In this document: piece by piece, positions 53,821 to 64,000 of the stretch
How positions within the stretch are numbered: the first letter of the stretch is position 1
How the letters are laid out: each line of letters begins with the position of its first letter
The notes under the pieces: generated by a model
Databases searched by the model: none
Seen by the model: only the letters and a program-made list of their open reading frames with translations
What the model was told of the DNA's origin: nothing
Program-made: the position numbers and the translations under genes
NCBI RefSeq assembly: GCF_036850765.1
Contig: NC_089493.1
Coordinates: 12,773,632 to 12,837,631, forward strand
DNA from: Saccopteryx bilineata
Taxonomy: Eukaryota > Chordata > Mammalia > Chiroptera > Emballonuridae
Direction: 5' to 3'
DNA: 64,000 nt

Positions 53821-54909
53821 ATGGGGAACATCACCGCCGACAACTCCTCCCGTTACTGCGCCATCGACCACACCATCCACCAGACGCTGGCGCCGGCCGT
53901 CTACGTCACCGTGCTGGTGGTGGGCTTCCCCGCCAACTGCCTGTCCCTCTACTTCGGCTACCTGCAGATCAAGGCCCGGAACGAGCTGGGCGTGTACCTG
54001 TGCAACCTGACGGTGGCCGACCTCTTCTACATCTGCTCGCTGCCCTTCTGGCTGCAGTACGTGCTGCAGCACGACAACTGGTCCTACGGGGACCTGTCCT
54101 GCCAGGTGTGCGGCATCCTCCTCTACGAGAACATCTACATCAGCGTGGGCTTCCTCTGCTGCATCTCCATCGACCGCTACCTGGCCGTGGCCCACCCCTT
54201 CCGCTTCCACCAGTTCCGCACCCTGAAGGCGGCCGTCGGCGTCAGCGTGGTCATCTGGGCCAAGGAGCTGCTGGCCAGCGTCTTCTTCCTGCTGCACAAG
54301 GAGGTGGTGGAGGACGGGGACCGGCACCGCGTCTGCTTCGAGCACTACCCGCTGGAGTCGTGGCAGCGCGGCATCAACTACTACCGCTTCCTGGTGGGCT
54401 TCCTCTTCCCCCTGTGCCTGCTGCTGGCCGCCTACCGGGGCATCCTGCGGGCCGTGCACCGCAGCCACGGCACCCAGAAGAGCCGCAAGGACCAGATCCA
54501 GCGGCTGGTGCTCAGCACCGTGGTCATCTTCCTGGCCTGCTTCCTGCCCTACCACGCGCTGCTGCTCGTGCGCAGCGTCTGGGAGTACAGCTGCCACTTC
54601 GCCAAGGGCGTCTTCGATGCCTACCACTTCTCCCTGCTGCTCACCAGCTTCAACTGCGTGGCCGACCCTGTGCTGTACTGCTTCGTCAGCGAGACCACCC
54701 ACCGGGACCTGGCCCGCCTCCGCGGGGCCTGCCGGGCCTTCCTCACCTGCTCCAGGACGGGCAGGCCCAGGGAGGCCTACCCCCTGGGGGCCCCCGAAGC
54801 CTCCGGGGGGAAAAGCGAGGAGCCCGAGGTGTTAAGGAAGCTGCACTCAGCCTTCCAGACCCCTAACTGCCCTGGGGGGGCAGGGCCCCCCGCAGCTGAG
54901 CTGGCCTAG
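53821..54909 (+). CDS. GPR68: GPR68 (OGR1), proton-sensing GPCR
   Basis: A plasma-membrane class A receptor activated by extracellular acid, coupling mainly to Gq; also linked to mechanosensing. The product is 362 residues (human 365). Visible: N-glycosylation sites at N3 and N8, seven hydrophobic segments, C94-C172 positioned for the extracellular disulfide, DRY at 118-120, and DPVLY at 282-286. The buried acidic triad of proton-sensing receptors, D67, E149 and D282, is intact. Histidines H17, H20, H84, H159, H169, H175, H245 and H269 are kept. Position 89, His in the human sequence I remember, is Tyr here, and 259 (Asp in human) is His. The start at 53821 was chosen because MGNITADNSS matches the known N-terminus and the context (aagATGg) is strong. 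An in-frame ATG at 53791 would add ten residues. Third-position GC is extreme. Confidence 0.98.
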   Translation: MGNITADNSSRYCAIDHTIHQTLAPAVYVTVLVVGFPANCLSLYFGYLQIKARNELGVYLCNLTVADLFYICSLPFWLQYVLQHDNWSYGDLSCQVCGILLYENIYISVGFLCCISIDRYLAVAHPFRFHQFRTLKAAVGVSVVIWAKELLASVFFLLHKEVVEDGDRHRVCFEHYPLESWQRGINYYRFLVGFLFPLCLLLAAYRGILRAVHRSHGTQKSRKDQIQRLVLSTVVIFLACFLPYHALLLVRSVWEYSCHFAKGVFDAYHFSLLLTSFNCVADPVLYCFVSETTHRDLARLRGACRAFLTCSRTGRPREAYPLGAPEASGGKSEEPEVLRKLHSAFQTPNCPGGAGPPAAELA

Positions 54910-56890
54910 CCAGTCTCCCACATGTGGGGTGAAGGGGTCCCTGAGCTTGCCGGCCCGCTGCCACCCACTTTGCTGAGTGCAGGTGCCTCTTTCTGCTGGA
55001 GGGGACAGTGCCCGGGGTCCCCTCTCTGGTTCCGGGGAGCCTGCTGAGCCCGAGGACACGCCCTATGGGCTCATGGCGCCTTCTGCTGCAGGCGGGGCTG
55101 CTGTCCCCTCTGGGAGGTTTTCAGAGACTCGGCTGGGGGAGTGCAGAGGGCAGAGGCGTTGGCAGATGAGGGTGGGCACCTAAGTGTGTACCTGCCTGGG
55201 CCTTCCAGTGCCATTGTTGTCACAGATGCCACCTGTCCAGATGTACAGGTGTTATCTGAGGAGGTGACACAAGCTGTATGGTCATCGTTAACGCTTGAGG
55301 CCTACCCCAGGAAGGCCTCCGTCAGACCCGGGGAGGAAGATGCGTGCAGCCAGGAGTCTGGGTGGGAGAAGGAATGTGGGGAGGCACTTGGGGCACTGGG
55401 AGACTGCATGAGGGGGCAGTGAGGGGGATGACTGGCAGAGGAGGGACCCCAGCACACAATTTCATAGGGAGAGCCAAGCAGACTCCCCAAGCTCCAGAGC
55501 TGATGGAACACAAATCTCAGGGCTCCCCGGGGCTCCTGGGACAATGTCTGTGGTCCTTTAAAGTCAGTTCTGAAGTACAGTGTCAGGACGGAGGCCCAAA
55601 GCCAGCGTGTTTGATCGAGCTCCCCGACACACAGAGTCCCTTGAATTAGGGCCTGTTACTGTCTGCCCGGGAGCGCCAATCCTGGAAACCTGCGAGTGTG
55701 TGTCCATGTTTAAAATCCAGGGTCTTCATGACAGCTGAATGCCAACACTGAGGCTAGGGTCCTGTGACTACTGGGAGTGTCCCCAACCCAGGTCTCTGCC
55801 TCTGGCCCCTGCCCAGAGCGGGGCATGGCATTCTCCACGAGTTCTCAAATACAACAAAACAGGGATGCCTTCCCTACCATCTCCGCCCAGAGCCCCCCTG
55901 TGGTGTAAACAGTCCCCTTAACGAAGACAGGGGGCTGCCCCGGGCTCACCTTGCCTTCTCTGTTCTCCTGCCCTGCCCCTCTGCCAGATCTCCCACCTTG
56001 CCCACCTGGACAGTGAGAGTGGGCCTGTGGGCCACATGTAGCCCCAGGTACTGACCGCCCCCTTTTATCCTGTCCTGGGAGGCTGGGTACCAGCTCAGCT
56101 CTCTTGCAGCTTTGTGCTGACCATGTTGAGCTACTGCCCTGGTGAGCATACCAGGTTCCAGAGAGCTTATTACCGTTCCAAGGACCTGCCCTTCTTAACA
56201 GAAATGCTAGCCCTTCAGATGTCCTAGTCGGTGGGCTGGGGGCCAGCTCTCACTTTCCTGGGATTTGAATTCCTGACAGACAAGGGGCTCAAGTCTGGGA
56301 GGGACCAGGGATGGGGATCTAATAGAAGCTGGCATCTGTAGAACATTTCTGGAAGCTGCTAAAGGGAGGGCCAGGGAGAACATCTATCTTTCTTCCTGCC
56401 TCTGCCCCTGCCCCTCTCTACGAGGGATGCCCGAGGCAGACAGCCCAGGTAGGCTGCCCCAGGGAAGTGGATCCAGGGTTACACTAGGCTCTGACTGGGA
56501 AACACCTGCCCAGCTCCACATGGATGGTCTCCCATAACCTGAACAGGTTATCTTCCCCTTCCTGGAGGAGGAAGTGACCCGGTCTGACGGTGGCCGAAAT
56601 GGCCACACAACCAAGGACAGCCCACGCGCCCCAGCCAGGATCTCACTGGGACAGCGGCGCTGGTTTGAGCCCTCCGTGCCTCATTTCAAACTTCTCCTTG
56701 TTCTGACCTTAAATGCCGGCGTTCCCACTGGGATGGACTGGGGTGAGCTGAGGGCGGTTCCATTTACTCTAGAGAGTTGTATTTTCACATTGTCCTCCTT
56801 TTATGCCAAATGTGTATGTGTGTCAGACTGTGTGGTGGAATTATATAGCAAACGTGAGCCTTCAAATAAAACAAAGTAACTAAAACAAAG
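54910..56890 (+). other. GPR68: GPR68 3' untranslated region
   Basis: From the TAG to just past AATAAA at 56865-56870. No repeats recognised within it; unique sequence that keeps moderate GC. Confidence 0.75.
56865..56870 (+). terminator. GPR68: Poly(A) signal of GPR68
   Basis: AATAAA within ttcaaataaaacaaag. It is the first canonical signal I find after the stop. Confidence 0.75.
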
Positions 56891-59800
56891 TAACCAGCCC
56901 AGCTGGAGTGTGCCCGGTCCCTCTGGGGAAGGAGGGTCTTCCAGCACCAGGGGGATCAGAGGGCCCTTCAAAAGCCCAGTGGAGTCAGGAAGGTCAAGGG
57001 GTTGACTTTCTCGTGGAAAACCTGAACAAGAGCAATCAGGGGATTTGCCCTTGATCGCCCAGCGGTGTTCAGGGTGGGCTGAGCCCACAGTGAAGTGGGC
57101 CTTGCCTCTCGCCTCTCGAGATGCGCTGAGTGTCTTCAGCTCTTCAGAACTTGTTGCAGACCCTCCCTGGGACCTCACCTGGACACTTCCCCTTTGTGGA
57201 CGGAACCCGGCCCTGTGGTTGGAGAATAGTGCTCCTTGGGTCCTTGGACACAGGACCCCTTCTACGGCCCGCTGAAAGCCGCTGCCCACAGAGGGAGGGG
57301 GGTGGATCAGATCACCCACCCTTCACCCGGGAAGGTGACCCAGGCAGGAAGGCCCGCTGCGTCATCTCGCGGGGGCCGTCCGCCCTGCTTGGGTTTTGTC
57401 CGGGGAGGTCCACAGCTGTCGGCAGTCTGGAGCATCTGCTTGGTGGCGGCAGGCTCCATGTTTATGACGGGGGATTAACTGCATCATATTAAAATGTAAC
57501 TTTGGTTTTAGTCACTTAATCCTAGTCTGGATCAGATTCCTGGAGTCCTGAAGTGTTTTCGGAAGAGTCGATCCTTCTTCCAAACACACTAAGGACCTTA
57601 AGACACAGAGAAGTTTGGGATTCCTGTCTATCCTGAGAGAGTGGGCGGAGGAAAAGGCCAGCTGGTGTGGACGGGAGGTGGCAGAAGCCATGAGATGCCT
57701 TCCTTCTGGACCAGGGTCGCTGACAAACTGAGGCTCATCTTCCTGTTTATACACCGCAGTCTGTGGGTCGGCCAGACGGGGAGAACTCGGTGTCCCCATC
57801 CGCTGCTCTGCTCAGCTGCTGCGCTCCTCTGACGAGTCCGACCCAGGCACAGCCAGATCTGGCCCTCTTGGGTCCATGCTTTTCAGAAAAAAACTGCTTC
57901 TTACAGCTGGTGAACCTGCAGTCTCCCAGAATCCATCGGGCAGGACAGCAGTCTTTGATGGCAATGGTGCCCAGTGGGGAAATGGTGGGATTTCAAAGTC
58001 CATTTGCTTTATAATTCAACAACTATCAGAAGGATGCTAGGAGATTAGACATAACACATCAGTGCTGGACTATACCACAAATACCATGGAAGTCAATGAA
58101 TTATTCCATGCGTCTGTGTGTCCCCCAAATGATGGTCCAGTTGTTCAACAGATACTGGCAATGACACTCATTTGCTACTACTCAAGGCAGTCCTTACAAG
58201 GTTGGGCAGACAGTATTAACTCCTGATGAGCCAAAGTGGAACCACTTTTCCCACTGGCCTGAGATCTGGCCTCTGGAGCCACGTGACCCTACAGGGAGTG
58301 GTATTTGAGACAATGCCGGTACCCTGCTTCTCAATGTTCCCCCTCCCAAGCTCGTGGGCAAGGCTGCTGTGTACAGTGGTGTGTACCCACCAGGGGACAG
58401 TGCCTTAAAAGTCTGTCTCCTGCTGATGCGGAGTCCAATGGGTGGCTGCTTTCTGACAAGTCTTCCCAGCTGCGTGACGAGGCAGCCCTTGGCCAGAGGA
58501 CAGCCGGGGGGCTGAGGAGCCCTGGCACCCGCCCCCTTAGCTGGTTTTCTTGCCTTTAAGTCCCACCTGCCGGCTCTATGGGACACACGCACCTTGATGT
58601 GCCCGTGGTCTCCAGCCTGTCCTCGAACACCCACAGAGCATCTATCCCAGGCACTCTGTACCAGGATCTGTCATCTGCCCCCACCCCCAAACTCCCGGAA
58701 ATGCCCAGGATGCTCTCACATGCCCCGTGAGGCTATCCTGGCAGATGTCCCAGCCCACCTCCAACCCCACCATGCAAGAACAAGGTCACCTCTTGCCCCC
58801 CTATAACCAGCTTCTCCAGGTGGCAGCCATGCCACTCCACACATGGCCACAGTCCCTCCCCCAAAGCAGAGCCAAGACCAGGGCAAACCTGAACGAAACT
58901 TTATTGAAGGCGTGAGCAGGAGTCAAATTGTGGAAAAGCATTCAAACCGGATCCTAGAGCTCAGAGCTCCCGTGGTCCCTGGGCTGGACCTGCTAAGGCA
59001 TCTTCTCCTGGCGCTCCCTCCCACCTCAGCCCCTGCTGCAGGGCCGCCGGCCTGCCTCCCCCCAGAGCCAGGACCCCCTGCTCCCAGCCTTCTCTGAGTT
59101 CTACCTGGGTCTCAGCCTTTTCCCCAAACAGCTTAATCATCTCCCCACGAACTTCTGCCCACAGTGAAGATAACCTATTACATGGTCATGCCTCAAACTT
59201 CCCCATGCTGGAACCGAATTCTGCTATGACTGTTGCAAAACCAAAGGCACATTCGTGTCTTTCCCAGAATATGAGTCAGATGAGTGCTGGCAGCCGTACC
59301 AGGGTGATGGTTTCTCTCCCAGCCGTCCAGACTTCAGAACTGCTGGGGGACAGTCCCAGTCAGAGTCCCCCATCGCATGGAGCTCTGCAGCCTCAAATCA
59401 GGGGCAAAAACCGTACCTGAAGGAGGCCTGGCCAGTGAGGCTTAGGGCTGTGGTGGGGTTGGGAGCTGTGGCAAGTTGCAGGTGGAGGAACTGTGAGCTC
59501 ATGACCTTGGGCGCACCAACCTTGATGCCTCACCAGCAGGACGGGACCTGCAGACGGGAACTCCCCGCCAGAACGACAAAGTGGGGATCTGGGAAATCCC
59601 CACCCCCACTACTCCTGGCCACGGGTCCCCCACGGCCTGTGTAGGGGGCTGCATTGGGAGTTAGCCCCGATTACGTTACTAGACACGGAGGCTTTACTGC
59701 TGAGTGCCTACAATGAGAGGTTGTTTCTGGAGTGTGTGGCCCATACTTTATAGTGTGTGCCTCTTAAAGAATCAAAGCAGACAGGTTTAAGAACATAAAA

Positions 59801-60689
59801 CCAAGCAGGCTCAGTAAGCATCTGGGGCCCTAGCTGGGAAGCAGGACGACCTCGTCCGGATGGGCCAGCAGGAGGCGCTCCTGCCTGGTCTCAGACTGAG
59901 TGCAGCGGCATGTGGTCAGTGACTGCACCTCTGGTCCCCTCAGAACTGCGCAGGGAGGTTGTGCGGGAGATAAGGACGAGCTGGCTCGAGTTGTCCGGGA
60001 GGCCTCTGTGAGTGACCCGAGTCCTAAACTGTCCTGACCGACCCCAGACTCCAGGAGTGTGGCTGCCCCCTCCGCAGGAAGGACAAAGCCTCCAGCTGGG
60101 TGAGGGAGGCGTGTGGGGTGACGGGAGGCGTGTGGGGGTGACGGGAGGCATGTGTGGGGTGACGGGAGGCACGGGAGGCGTGTGGGGGTGACGGGAGGCG
60201 TGTGGGGGTGACGGGAGGCGCGTGGGGTGACGGGAGGCATGTGGGGGTGACAGGAGGCGCGTGGGGTGACGGGAGGCATGTGTGGGGTGACGGGAGGCAC
60301 GGGAGGCGTGTGGGGGTGACGGGAGGCATGTGTGGGGTGACGGGAGGCACGGGAGGCGTGTGGGGGTGACGGGAGGCGTGTGGGGGTGACGGGAGGCGCG
60401 TGGGGTGACGGGAGGCATGTGTGGGGTGACGGGAGGCGTGTGTGGGGTGACGGGAGGTGGGGGCAGTAAGGAGGTGATGGTGATAAATGTAAGGCTGAAG
60501 GATCTTTTGCCTAAGTAAACAAAATGCTGTTTGAAAAAGAGACCATTTCAAAGGTATAAATATTTTGTTGGTCATGGCAGTGAGTAAACCTAATTAAGCA
60601 GAATCCCGAGTTTTATAAATACACAGTACCCATTTGTACAGCTTCCTATTTCCGATTAGCAGGGGGATTGTTCATGGCCCTGGTGATGC
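56891..60689. other. Intergenic region between convergent GPR68 and DGLUCY
   Basis: Mostly unique sequence without a supportable gene. It contains the G-rich minisatellite at 60100-60461 and a minus-strand AATAAA at 58890-58895 that could be a distal DGLUCY end. No LINE or SINE recognised. Confidence 0.7.
60100..60461 (+). repeat. G-rich minisatellite, ~20-bp units
   Basis: The basic unit is gtgtgggggtgacgggaggc with variants gcgtggggtgacgggaggc, atgtgtggggtgacgggagg and short acgggaggc units. It is about 18 copies in a higher-order pattern. On the plus strand it offers many runs of three or more G. Confidence 0.95.
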
Positions 60690-60988
60690 CCACTTGGTCT
60701 GCCTGCTACTTTATTGCTCACTGGTGTCCCTAAAAGTGAGGGTCAGACAGCTCTCAGAGTAGACCGCGTGGGTGGCCTGAGGGTGGCCTGAGGGTGAAGG
60801 AGAGGAAATCAATGCCTCTGGCACGTTACGAATCAAAGAAAAAACTGGAAACCCAGAGGATGGTTCGCCCGCACTGCCCGCTCCCAGGAAGTGGCGTGCA
60901 GTGCCCCAGGGCCGGTGTGAATCTGCAAGGCCGCCGTGATCCAGACGTGGCCACTGGTATGTACTCCGCGTGCAGGTCATGTAAACAG
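60690..60988 (-). other. DGLUCY: DGLUCY 3' untranslated region
   Basis: About 300 bases between the stop codon and the minus-strand AATAAA at 60710-60715. No repeat seen. Confidence 0.65.
60710..60715 (-). terminator. DGLUCY: Poly(A) signal of DGLUCY
   Basis: TTTATT on the plus strand (CAATAAAG on the minus), 275 bases past the stop. Confidence 0.7.
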
Positions 60989-61138
60989 TCACTTGCACCC
61001 CGTGGTGACATCTAGCAGCTTCTGGATCATCTGGGCGTGAGTGTCGTGGAAGGGCAGCCCGTCCACCTCCATGCCCACGCGGCCCGAGACGCCACTCCGG
61101 ACCTCGTGCCGCACCAGGATGCCCAGCATTGCTTCTTC
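60989..61138 (-). CDS. DGLUCY: DGLUCY last coding exon (D-glutamate cyclase)
   Basis: DGLUCY is the mitochondrial enzyme that converts D-glutamate to 5-oxo-D-proline. This exon encodes the last 49 residues in phase 0, reading [16 protein letters not shown], then [11 protein letters not shown] and ending [12 protein letters not shown] before TGA. The acceptor is ttctag on the minus strand (AG at 61139-61140). The pattern matches the end of the C-terminal domain of the human protein as I recall it, and the location and convergent direction agree with human synteny next to GPR68. The rest of the gene lies beyond the window. No other DGLUCY exon is found up to 64000. Confidence 0.85.
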   Translation of the reverse strand, partial: EEAMLGILVRHEVRSGVSGRVGMEVDGLPFHDTHAQMIQKLLDVTTGCK

Positions 61139-61699
61139 CTAGAACAGAATGGAGCAGAGACAGCGTGGTGAGGGGAGGGGAAGCGCACGCATCCCCGTGA
61201 GTGGAGGAAGAGCACTGGACCTGACACGGCCTCTTTCTTCACAGTAACGTGTGGGCTAAAGACACTAATGCCACTGGAAGACGCGTAAGGACAAACAGCA
61301 GTGTCCTTACCTACCTCGTGCTTCGCCAGCCCCCCGCCCCGCGCCCCAGAAATGGCCACTTCGATCAGTTTGGCTGCTGCTTCTGCTGGTTAACCTTCAT
61401 GTAACCAAATACTACGCTCTTTATGGAAACCCGCGTCTTCTTTACAGTCCCTAAGGAGTCCGTGCTGCAGGTGCAGCGTGGGCTACCCCACTGCCAGCCT
61501 CACCCTCCCGGCTCTGGGTAACCTGCTGCTGGCCTCTGTCTGGGAAGGCCCCATCCCCCCGAGACCCCACCGTTAGCTTCCTGTGGGGCACGTATCCTGC
61601 TGCTGTCGCGTTCTAGGTATTTCTCAGTGTGATGTGGAACCTTCTGGAGGGAGCCCAGCCATGGAGAAACTGCAGGTCCCTCCTGATGCTGCAGCCCAG

Positions 61700-61925
61700 G
61701 GCCCAGCAGGCAGAGTGCTTTGGGATCTGACAGATCTGACTTGGGTCTTTTCTGGCAGGTTTTTTAAACCTTTCTGTGCCTCAGGGTCCTCACCTATATA
61801 ATGGAGAGATTGATGGTGATGATGATGATGATGATACCATGTTTAGAGGGCTGTTGTGAGGATCAAATGAAATAATGCCAGTAAAGCACCTAGCATGGTC
61901 CTTGGCACTTAGTAGGTGCTCCCAA
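61700..61925 (+). mobile_element. MIR SINE with a (GAT)n insertion
   Basis: tttctgtgcctcagggtcct, cacctatataatggagagat, then gat repeats, tgttgtgaggatcaaatga, and agcacctagcatggtccttg. Confidence 0.88.
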
Positions 61926-63168
61926 AATGAGGCAGATTCTTCCTGGCAGGGCTGGGTCTCCGGCCTTTAGCCCAGAGCCTTCTGAAATATGATTTCCCTC
62001 CTTCTCTTCCCTCTACTGTCTAAGCCACTGATGTATCTGTCCCAGCCCCTGAGGAAGGTGGATTTGAAGTAAGGACAGGAGGAGAAAGGACCACGCCTGA
62101 GGGGAAGACGTCAAACACATCCTCCCCATCTTCCTCCTCCACAGAAGGAGGGGGTGAGAGGAGGGGACCAAGGCGCCGAGAACAGGAGGATGCGACGGGT
62201 CTGAGCAGGGCTCCCAGCTTCCTGCTCGGCCGGGCTGATTCGTTTAGTCACCGAGTGAACTTTGAGCACCTGCTGTGTGCGGGCCCTGAACCAGCGACCC
62301 AGGGGTGGCTGTGGCACCACTGCCCCCGGAGGGTTCACAGTCTAGAAGAGAGCTCGGGCACGCACAGTCCATGGGGACCCCAGCACAGAGCAGGGCCCCC
62401 ACCCCTTCACCAGAGGGACTCCAGGAAGACTTTCAGGAGCAGGGGCAGCTAGGACCACAGGTGACAAAAGCACAGAAGCGAACCAGATAAGGGGCGATGA
62501 GGAACATTTGCTGAAAACTTCAAAACAATGGAGAAAGTGCTGGCAAATGTCACTGGGAACTGTCTCTGCTCTCAGCTGCCGGGAACCTGCGTTTCATTCT
62601 GCCCTGGGCCAAGGTGGAAGGGAGGCCTTTGTCCAACAGCCCCCTCCCGGGGCTCCCCAACCCAGAGTGGCATTTCCCGTCCTTTGTTTGGGCTTCATTC
62701 TCCCATTTCTCTTCTCCATTGGGTCATATCCTCTCTTTACAGGGAAACGCTCTGGAACCATCTGGCCACTTCCTCCCAGGACACTGCCTGCCCCACCATT
62801 CGTACCCTAGGGTCCCAGGGAGGGAGGGCCCTGTGGTCATCATGTACACATGGTCAGTCCACAGGAGCTGGCTGGCATTCAGCCTCTAAGAGCCACAGGG
62901 ACCAACAGTGACTGCTTGCAAGTTTCCCAGGAATCACCATCTTCCAGGGGACCCCTCCAAGTGGAGGGGGTGGGGGTGGGGGGGTAGAGAGAGCTGACCA
63001 GGGGTCGCCGGAAGCAGAGCACCTAGAGGCTGCTGCACCCACCTGGGCGGAGACAGTGGAGTAGGAGGGGAGGGACAGAGGACAGAAGTGAGGCAGAGGG
63101 GACAGGGCACCGGGCCATGCTCGCTGTGGAGGGGGGAGGAGGCCCCAGGATGGCTCCTAGGCTTAGAG

Positions 63169-63693
63169 CAGGGGTCCCCAAACTTTTTACACAGGGGGCC
63201 AGTTCACTGTCCCTCAGACCATTGGAGGGCCAGACTATAAAAAAAAAACTATGAACAAATCCCTATGCACACTGCACGTATCTTATTTGAAGTAAAAAAA
63301 CAAAAACGGGAACAAATATAATATTTAAAATAAAGAACAAGTAAATTTAAATCAACAAACTGACCGGTATCTCAATGGGAACTATGGGCCTGCTTTTGGC
63401 TAATGAGATGGTCAATGTCTGGTTCCATATTTGTCACTGCTAGCCGTAACAAGTGATATGACGAGCTTCCAGAGCCTTAACGCGGCTGTCCCGCGTCACC
63501 GGAAGTAGTACTGTATGTGAGCCACACCGCACTTTGCGGCGCCGCCATATACAGTACTCTAGGAGCACAGGATGTGGATGCATCTCACTGACCACCAATG
63601 AAAGAGGTGCCCCTTCCGGAAGTGCAGCGGGGTGTGGATAAATGGCCTCAGGGAGCCGCATGCAGCCCACGGGCCGTAGTTTGGGGACCCCTG
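63169..63693 (-). mobile_element. Non-autonomous hAT transposon, 525 bp, 8-bp target duplication
   Basis: The ends caggggtccccaaact and agtttggggacccctg are perfect inverted repeats. The 8-base gcttagag occurs on both sides (63161-63168 and 63694-63701). The minus strand aligns end to end with the element at 983-1296 but keeps an extra ~200 bases of interior. No transposase frame. An undecayed duplication implies a recent insertion. Confidence 0.94.
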
Positions 63694-63811
63694 GCTTAGA
63701 GGCTCAGGGTGGAGTGGTTGCTATTGATTCACACTGGGAGCCTGGAGGGCTGATATTCATGGTTAGGGGGTACTGACATTCAAAGTGGGGTGGCAGAAAG
63801 CAGCCTCCTGG

Positions 63812-64000
63812 GGCCTGACCAGGCAGTGGCGCAATGGATGGTGCATCGGGCTGGGATGTGGAGGACCCAGGTTCGAGACCCCAAGGTCGCTAGCTTGAGC
63901 GTGGGCTCATCTGGTTTGAGCAAGGCTCACCGGCTTGGACCCAGGGTCCCTGGCCCGAGCAAAGGGTTACTCAGTCTGCTGAAGGCCCATGGTCAAGGCA
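63812..64000 (+). mobile_element. tRNA-derived bat SINE, cut by window end
   Basis: Begins ggcctgaccaggcagtggcg, has box B ggttcgagacccc, then cgctagcttgagcgtgggct and tactcagtctgctgaaggcc. It belongs to the same subfamily as 53330-53636 and continues beyond the window. Confidence 0.9.

Larger units (their letters stand above)
53693..56890 (+). other. GPR68: GPR68 terminal exon (5'UTR part, CDS, 3'UTR)
   Basis: The acceptor is cctgcctttgactttcag, AG at 53691-53692, with a possible branch point at gttaatc (A at about 53653). The exon holds 128 bases of 5'UTR with two short upstream ORFs, the whole reading frame, and about 2 kb of 3'UTR to AATAAA at 56865. An intronless coding region in a single terminal exon is normal for this receptor. 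Confidence 0.8.
61139..64000 (-). other. DGLUCY: DGLUCY last intron, partial
   Basis: Contains a MIR (61700-61925), a 525-bp hAT element (63169-63693) and the start of a SINE (63812 on). 62.0-63.1 kb is not recognised. Confidence 0.65.

Noticed and set aside
53809..54702. 297-codon antisense frame opposite GPR68
   Set aside because: A consequence of GC-ended codons in the receptor; the amino-acid content is low complexity (Val, Ala, Gln, Glu, His) and no family is suggested.
58890..58895. Minus-strand AATAAA as the DGLUCY poly(A) signal
   Set aside because: It is 2.1 kb past the stop, while another canonical signal lies at 275 bases; kept only as a possible distal site.
59830..60575. Proline/histidine/threonine-rich antisense frames of 156-183 codons
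   Set aside because: Products of the 20-bp minisatellite at 60100-60461.

Overview
The window is nuclear DNA from a mammal, almost certainly a microbat. Genes are split into short exons with GT-AG introns and the base composition is GC-rich. The interspersed repeats include several tRNA-headed SINEs of the bat VES type, a SPIN element, and two other young non-autonomous hAT transposons with perfect 8-bp target duplications. SPIN together with VES-like SINEs points to a vespertilionoid or related microbat, but I cannot fix the family.

Layout. (1) 196-31077, + strand: the last 14 coding exons of CCDC88C (DAPLE), a Wnt/G-protein scaffold. They cover the C-terminal half of the coiled coil, a basic segment, the Gα-binding-and-activating motif, and the C-terminal Gly-Cys-Val PDZ ligand. 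The 3'UTR runs to an AATAAA at 32358. (2) 32.4-35.4 kb: intergenic DNA with no gene seen. (3) 35.4-35.9 kb: a CpG island with a good splice donor at 35821, the probable promoter and first non-coding exon of GPR68. A second CpG island at 42.4-43.0 kb may be an alternative promoter. (4) 35.8-53.7 kb: the probable GPR68 5' intron, full of old repeats. (5) 53693-about 56890, + strand: the terminal GPR68 exon with the whole 362-codon reading frame of a proton-sensing GPCR. (6) about 60.69-61.14 kb, - strand: the last coding exon and 3' end of DGLUCY (D-glutamate cyclase), convergent with GPR68. (7) 61.14-64 kb: DGLUCY intron with a MIR, a hAT element and the start of a SINE. The order CCDC88C-GPR68-DGLUCY with these orientations matches human 14q32.11 as I remember it.

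The three genes do not form an operon or pathway; this is conserved vertebrate synteny. CCDC88C acts at the membrane and cytosol, coupling Frizzled/Dishevelled to Gαi. GPR68 is a plasma-membrane pH sensor. DGLUCY is a mitochondrial D-glutamate metabolic enzyme.

The most unusual material is: a 1.1-kb compound minisatellite in a CCDC88C intron; two other minisatellites; a SINE inserted just upstream of the GPR68 coding-exon splice acceptor; upstream ORFs before GPR68; a shift in the extracellular histidines of GPR68 relative to human; and nested or recent transposon insertions with readable target duplications. I found no sign of a new multi-gene system.
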